Shown: piece after piece, positions 59,959 to 64,000 of the stretch
Position numbering within the stretch: position 1 is the stretch's first letter
Layout: each line of letters begins with the position of its first letter
NCBI RefSeq assembly: GCF_016901775.1
Contig: NZ_JACJKW010000003.1
Location: forward strand, 96,898 to 160,897
DNA length: 64,000 nt
From: Intestinimonas butyriciproducens
GTDB lineage: Bacteria > Bacillota > Clostridia > Oscillospirales > Butyricicoccaceae
Direction: 5' to 3'
Position numbers and translations under genes: made by a program
Notes under the pieces: model-generated
Told to the model about the DNA's origin: nothing
Seen by the model: the letters and a program-made list of their open reading frames with translations, nothing else
Databases searched by the model: none

Positions 59959-60108
59959 ATGAGCTATATCGGCGGAGGTACTTATGATGCGGAAACTTGC
60001 CCATTGTGCGGTTCGATCCTGTGGAATGGCCGGTGTGAAAACCCGGATTGCTACTTTCATTGGCATCCGCGTGAGGATGACGAAAAGGCAGGGCATCCAG
60101 ATGGATGA
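59959..60108 (+). CDS. Small zinc-ribbon protein
   Basis: 49 aa starting at ATG 59959 with GGAAGGAG upstream. Two Cys pairs CPLCG and CENPDC form a zinc knuckle; a short His-rich stretch (HWHPRED) follows. Likely a nucleic acid or protein-binding accessory protein. Confidence 0.6.
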   Translation: MSYIGGGTYDAETCPLCGSILWNGRCENPDCYFHWHPREDDEKAGHPDG

Positions 60109-60211
60109 CTACTAAGAAAGCGGCGGGGACAGTTCAACTGAACTGTCCCCGCTTTTTGTTGAAACAGGCGTATTAGATTCGTATAAGGTGAGTATAAGGA
60201 GGAAAAAAACC

Positions 60212-61126
60212 ATGTTGATTGGAATTGACCACGGAAATAAGCAAATCAAGACCGCCCACAGCGCCCCCTTTACCTCCGGGCTGAAAGAGAGCGATGTGAT
60301 GCCCTTTGGAAAGGGTGTTCTCGAATATGAGGGGCAATACTATCAGCTTACGGACCAGCGCATCCCGTACCACCGGGATAAAACTTCCGACCACCGTTTC
60401 TTTGTGCTGACGCTGTTTGCTGTCGCACAGGAGATGGAGGCTCAAGGCATGGATACCCAAGGCACCCAGCAGATCCAGTTGGCGGTGGGACTTCCGCCGG
60501 CACACTACGGCGCCCAGCACCGGGCGTTCAGCCAATACTTTTTGGGCCGGGGCGTTGTCAACTTTAACTATCGGGACAGGCCCTATTCCATCCTGATCAA
60601 TGATGTTGGCTGCTACCCGCAGTCCTATGCGGCGGCGGCCACGATCATCCGCTCCCTGCAGGACGCGCCCCGGGCTTTGATCGTGGACATCGGCGGGTTT
60701 ACCGCTGACTATCTCCAGGTCAAAAATGGCGAGGGTGACCTATCTATCTGCGATTCCCTGGAGAACGGTGTGATCCTGCTCTACAACAAGATCCAATCCA
60801 GAGTCAGCGCCGAGCAGGACATCCTGCTGGACGAGGCGGAGATCGACGCCATCCTGATGGAGCGCGTGGCAAATACCACCCCGGTCCTGGGAGATCTGGT
60901 TCGGCGGCAGGCGGGAGAGTTTGTGGATGACCTGTTGAGCACCCTGCGGGAGCGCGGCCTGGAACTCCGCTCCGGGCCGGTGGTGTTCGTAGGCGGCGGC
61001 TCTATCCTTCTGCGTCGGCAGATCGAGGCGTCCAGGAAGGTTCGCAGCCCCGTGTTCGTGGATGATATTCGGGCGAATGCCAAGGGCTATGAACTGCTCT
61101 ACCGGGTATCCCACTCCGGAAGGTGA
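60212..61126 (+). CDS. parM: ParM-like actin-family partition ATPase
   Basis: 304 aa actin-like protein (ALP type). ATPase motifs: GIDHGNKQIKTA at the N-terminus, ALIVDIGGFTADYLQVKNG (phosphate 2), and VVFVGGGSILLRRQIE (adenosine). Forms filaments that move DNA copies to daughter cells. The small DNA-binding protein parR follows. An integrative element with its own partition system suggests a replicating circular stage. AAGGAGG before ATG 60212. Confidence 0.92.
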   Translation: MLIGIDHGNKQIKTAHSAPFTSGLKESDVMPFGKGVLEYEGQYYQLTDQRIPYHRDKTSDHRFFVLTLFAVAQEMEAQGMDTQGTQQIQLAVGLPPAHYGAQHRAFSQYFLGRGVVNFNYRDRPYSILINDVGCYPQSYAAAATIIRSLQDAPRALIVDIGGFTADYLQVKNGEGDLSICDSLENGVILLYNKIQSRVSAEQDILLDEAEIDAILMERVANTTPVLGDLVRRQAGEFVDDLLSTLRERGLELRSGPVVFVGGGSILLRRQIEASRKVRSPVFVDDIRANAKGYELLYRVSHSGR

Positions 61127-61131
61127 ATGCT

Positions 61132-61539
61132 ATGGGGGATAAAAAACACCTGGGCCGGTTTACCGTGCAATTCAATCTGGGCGACCCCCAGCAGGCGCGG
61201 ACAGCCGAGATCCTGGAACAGCAGGGCCGGCAGAAGGCCCGCTTTATCTCCACCGCCGTCCTTCACTACATCAACTGCTCAGAAACCCCGGAAGTCGTTT
61301 TGCCCCCAGCGCCGAATACAGCGGAGATCGAGAAAATCGTCTTGGCTGTACTCAAAAAGCACACCGCAGAGGATGGTGTTTCCGCTTCGCCACATCGCCC
61401 TCAGCCCCAGGAATCGGTGATTCCTTCGGGGCGGGCGCCGGAGCCGGAAATAGCAGATGCCGAGGATCTCAAGGAACTGCTGGGCGACGGGGGCTTTTCC
61501 GCCATCGCCAACACGCTGGCATCCTTTGGTCAGAAATAG
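61132..61539 (+). CDS. parR: ParR-like centromere-binding protein
   Basis: 135 aa. The N-terminus LGRFTVQFNLGDPQQARTAEILEQQGRQKARFISTAVLHYI is a ribbon-helix-helix-like DNA-binding part as in ParR; the C-terminus is flexible and ends in a helix (ELLGDGGFSAIANTLASFG) that could contact ParM. ATG 61132 preferred over GTG 61123 (AAGGTGA upstream overlaps the parM stop). Confidence 0.8.
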   Translation: MGDKKHLGRFTVQFNLGDPQQARTAEILEQQGRQKARFISTAVLHYINCSETPEVVLPPAPNTAEIEKIVLAVLKKHTAEDGVSASPHRPQPQESVIPSGRAPEPEIADAEDLKELLGDGGFSAIANTLASFGQK

Positions 61540-61566
61540 CACAGGAGGCATAGCGGGCCGTGCCTG

Positions 61567-61905
61567 CTATGCCTCCTCTTTTTCCAGCGTGACCGCAGCA
61601 ATAAAACTGTCGATGATAGTCTCCAGGTACTGATACTGCTCCGGCGTCAGCTGGGATATTTTCGTTGATAATAAGGAAAAATCCTGATCGGAGATCTGGC
61701 CCCGAAACAGATAGTCGATGCTGATGTCAAGGGCGTCGCACAATTTGAGGACATTTTCCGGCCGCAGGGCTTTCCTGCCGGTTTCCGCTGTTGAGATGGT
61801 CTGGGTAGTCGATCCTGCCATCTCAGCGAGCTGCTCTTGCGTCAGGCCCAACTGCTTCCGGCGCTTACTCAGGCGCTCCCCCATCTCGGTCAAAAGATTT
61901 TCCAT
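61567..61905 (-). CDS. XRE-family repressor
   Basis: 112 aa helix-turn-helix regulator: RRKQLGLTQEQLAEMAGSTTQTISTAETGRKALRPENVLKLCDALDISIDYLFRG, then a dimerization helix. Only minus-strand gene in this part of the element. Its upstream region holds three copies of TATCCATAG, the likely operators. It probably controls the element's transfer or replication genes and itself. AGGAGTGG before the ATG. Confidence 0.9.
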   Translation of the reverse strand: MENLLTEMGERLSKRRKQLGLTQEQLAEMAGSTTQTISTAETGRKALRPENVLKLCDALDISIDYLFRGQISDQDFSLLSTKISQLTPEQYQYLETIIDSFIAAVTLEKEEA

Positions 61906-61930
61906 GACACCACTCCTATGGCTAATAGTT

Positions 61931-61995
61931 TATCCATAGTAGCGTAAATTTTTAAGCGGCTATGGATAGAAATTATTATCCATAGCGTATATAAT
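61931..61995 (+). promoter_or_regulatory. Divergent promoter region with three TATCCATAG operator sites
   Basis: TATCCATAG at 61931-61939 and 61977-61985, and its reverse complement CTATGGATA at 61960-61968; the last two form an inverted repeat with an 8-base spacer. TATAAT (61990-61995) abuts the third site and would drive the gene at 62049. Confidence 0.85.
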
Positions 61996-62048
61996 GAAGT
62001 AAATTGCCCACACATTTTGCTGTAATGCCAAGAAGAAGGAAACATACT

Positions 62049-62696
62049 ATGCACCATATGTTAATTGAAAGGCTGAAATTTTGGATACAGGAGGCCGCCC
62101 TTCGTGCCAAATTCCGCCTCTACGAGCGGTGCCCTGCTCTTTTCCCACATGCATTGGACACAGATGAGGAGGTTGAAACAAGCCCTGAAGATGCTCTGCA
62201 GGAAATACAGATGGAACAACGCTACCAAGAACACCTTGCTGCGGAGCCGACGATTGAACCGAGACGGACAATTCTTTTCTCCTCATACTATTCTGAAAAG
62301 GAATGTAATTTCCTAACAAAAAGTTATTGTAAAAAGCAAATTGTGAAAGGCTTTCATTGGGCAACAGAACGAGGATTTACCACGGTTCTTGTTGACTACG
62401 CAACCCCCTTTGGGCTTTTGGCATTGGAAACACTCTTGCCTTTGAAAATTGAGGAGTCCTTCAATTTGTATTGCGTTAAGTCCTGTTTCTTTGGCGCGCG
62501 AAAGAGTTTTCGTTTGATCCCAGAAACTGGTGTTGAAATTGCTTTTCTCACCAGCAAAAGTGACTATGTTTTCAATCAATATCTTCCTGAGGAAACTATC
62601 ATGAAACTTTTTTCCCATGTAGGGGCGATCTGCAGCGAGAAAGGAACCGCAATCTCTGCTAAGTGGATACCAGAATACCTAAGAGAAAACTGGTGA
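62049..62696 (+). CDS. Hypothetical protein, possibly a degenerate SLOG/DUF1273-like fold
   Basis: 215 aa. Central section RRTILFSSYYSEKECNFLTKSYCKKQIVKGFHWATERGFTTVLVDYATPFGLLALETLL has the spacing of SLOG-type nucleotide folds but lacks a clear GG motif. Transcribed from the promoter at 61995 under the XRE operators. Family uncertain. AAGGA before ATG 62049. Confidence 0.55.
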   Translation: MHHMLIERLKFWIQEAALRAKFRLYERCPALFPHALDTDEEVETSPEDALQEIQMEQRYQEHLAAEPTIEPRRTILFSSYYSEKECNFLTKSYCKKQIVKGFHWATERGFTTVLVDYATPFGLLALETLLPLKIEESFNLYCVKSCFFGARKSFRLIPETGVEIAFLTSKSDYVFNQYLPEETIMKLFSHVGAICSEKGTAISAKWIPEYLRENW

Positions 62697-62778
62697 TTTT
62701 TGTTGATGTGGAATCGTTTATATATGATATAATTAGTTGCAGCAAACTCAGAGACCAAGTGGACTTAGGAGGAATACT

Positions 62779-63358
62779 ATGTTCGAGACGACCAAAGAAA
62801 CGGGGGCATTTCATAATATATACAAAACAGGAATAGGAGCAGAACCAGAAAGAAGAATACTGCACGAAGGAAATGAATCCGGCGAAGGGACGATGCGCCG
62901 CTTTGAAATTGCGCCTGGCATTCAAATTACCTATAACGATTTGAAAATGGACTCCTGTTTCCGTCCCATCCGATTTGAAAAAGATTTTTGCAGATCAATC
63001 ATTGTCTGGAAGGCTGCTATGAGTGCGAATTAGATGGAGGCGCAGTCAGCTTTTTAGGCGAAGGCGATCTTTGCGTGGATTACCTCTCCAAAGATAAACA
63101 GGTGTTCCTTGGCTCCCGCATTCCGCTAAAAAAATATCGGGGCATCACCGTACTGCTGGAAATGGAGACGGCACAAAAAACATTGGATCAGGGTTTTCAA
63201 CAAGCGCATATCAGCTTGGAACAGATAAAAGAACGCCTGTGTTCAGATGGGCGTTCCCTTATCATAAAATCCAAGCACGAAATCGACCATATTTTCAGCG
63301 AACTGTATTCGGTAGACGAGCGTATCCAGGTCCCGTACTTTTGGATTACTGCGATGTA
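62779..63358 (+). pseudogene. AraC-family regulator remnant, frameshifted
   Basis: Starts well (AGGAGGA then ATG 62779) as the sensor part of an AraC regulator of iron/metal-uptake type, but a T homopolymer at about 62984-62988 shifts the frame; the first frame stops at 63033 and the second runs on as LQINHCLEGCYECELDGG to SELYSVDERIQVPYFW, stopping at 63359. The DNA-binding helix-turn-helix domain is missing. Confidence 0.8.
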
Positions 63359-63598
63359 GAGCAGACGGTGTACGGCTTTGACCTGGATCATGCCAATCAA
63401 ATTCTGGATGAGGCCGGCTATGTAGATGCCGATGGGGATGGCATCCGCGAAAAGAATGGTGTGAAGCTGTCCGCCGCTTTCCTGTATCAGACCGGCACCG
63501 CCTCCGATGATAATATGGTTGTCTACATCTGTAACCAGGCCAGCAAAATCGGCATTGAGCTGACCCCGCAATCCGCACAACTGTTGAGTGAGCCTTGA
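63335..63598 (+). pseudogene. Fragment of a nickel/peptide-type solute-binding protein
   Basis: VYGFDLDHANQILDEAGYVDADGDGIREKNGVKLSAAF ... DNMVVYICNQASKIGIELTPQ is an internal piece of an SBP_bac_5 protein, with neither signal peptide nor ends. Joined directly to the AraC remnant, so a deletion fused two genes of a former metal-uptake locus. Confidence 0.8.
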
Positions 63599-63704
63599 CA
63601 CGCTGAAAGACCACGAAATGCCAAGATACGGATACAGCACCCGTCAATCGGGGCCTCCGCCCCGTGACCATATAACTGAATACAGACCGGCCATCTGCCG
63701 GGGC

Positions 63705-63740
63705 AACGCCATGGGTAACACAAACCTGTGGCGTTTTTTT
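63705..63740 (+). terminator. Terminator-like hairpin upstream of the last gene
   Basis: AACGCCA (63705-63711) / TGGCGTT (63729-63735) and a run of T to 63740. The rest of the 63599-63924 gap shows no gene. Confidence 0.6.
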
Positions 63741-63924
63741 ATGCCCTGCCGGGGGTACGCAAAACTGTATGAATACGGGTGGGAAATCCCCTATTTTTTC
63801 GCCTGTGGGCGGCGCAAACGAGGCCGCCCATATCCTTTCCCTTATGGGAGGCCGGGCGGTGATATGGGGGCGTAAACCCGCCGAAACGAACACTTTTCAA
63901 AACCGAAGGAAGGAGGTATCCAAT

Positions 63925-64000
63925 ATGGCGGTATTCCGCATTGAGAAAACCCGCGATTACACGGTGATGTCCAACCATCACCTGCGGGACAAGTCGCTCT
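63925..64000 (+). CDS. Replication-initiator-like helix-turn-helix protein (start only)
   Basis: Only 25 codons are in the window: MAVFRIEKTRDYTVMSNHHL then RDKSL. This opening is typical of RepA-like, winged-helix replication organizers of integrative elements. AAGGAGG seven to eight bases before the ATG at 63925. The element continues past the window edge. Confidence 0.8.
   Translation, partial: MAVFRIEKTRDYTVMSNHHLRDKSL

Noticed and set aside
63588..63875. 95-codon frame before the replication-initiator start
   Set aside because: Crosses a terminator-like hairpin and shows no domain; probably leader.
1..64000. CRISPR array
   Set aside because: No series of regularly spaced identical repeats was seen.

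Overview
The window reads as the genome of an anaerobic, spore-forming, GC-rich Firmicute of the Oscillospiraceae/Ruminococcaceae type. This is inferred from gene content: the glmU-prs-pth-mfd block, ribonuclease Y, SpmA/SpmB, SleB, an AbrB-type regulator, a NuoEF-linked [FeFe] hydrogenase, NfnAB, rubrerythrin and rubredoxin. No species can be fixed from the sequence alone.

Region 1 (1-42,760) is chromosomal backbone. The minus-strand block 1-5,947 is mfd-pth-prs-glmU-like. It is followed by a dnaD gene fused to the N-terminus of a DnaC-type loader (6,253-7,485), two tandem M20 amidohydrolases, two tandem single-pass membrane paralogs, rny, sleB, a methyltransferase plus rsmI, spmA/spmB, an abrB-like gene, a TauE permease, glutaminase, an orphan peptide-binding lipoprotein, an orphan Opp-type permease, two flavoproteins and a MATE transporter. 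A family of structured intergenic repeats (copies at 7,541, 9,282, 13,899 and 25,514) is scattered through this part; stems are kept while their sequences change.

Region 2 (27,572-38,866) is a hydrogen and electron-bifurcation cluster: hydC-hydB-hydA plus a small [2Fe-2S] protein; then a second operon holding a PAS-containing sensory-type [FeFe] hydrogenase, a degenerate SpoIIE/PP2C-like protein and a TnpB-family protein whose RuvC active site looks broken. A GC-rich multi-hairpin RNA candidate follows the last gene. NfnAB comes next. The tight packing of a putative H2 sensor, a phosphatase-like partner and a nuclease-dead TnpB relative is the most interesting feature of the window: it may be an H2- or redox-responsive regulator using an RNA-guided DNA-binding protein. 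That last step is inference.

Region 3 (38,895-42,759) carries a DSD1-type PLP enzyme, a peroxide-defence operon (a Fur/PerR regulator read in frame into rubredoxin, then rubrerythrin) and an MFS transporter.

Region 4 (42,867-64,000) is an integrative element inserted at a tRNA-Arg(CCT) gene and running off the right edge. It has a tyrosine integrase and excisionase, a long regulated leader, then a plus-strand module: YqaJ nuclease, RecD-like helicase, primase-like Toprim protein, PcfK/AcrIIA9-like and PcfJ-like proteins, a sigma region 2-only protein, NAD-dependent DNA ligase, ParM/ParR partition genes, an XRE regulator with triplicate operators, a wrecked AraC/solute-binding-protein insert, and the start of a replication-initiator-like gene.
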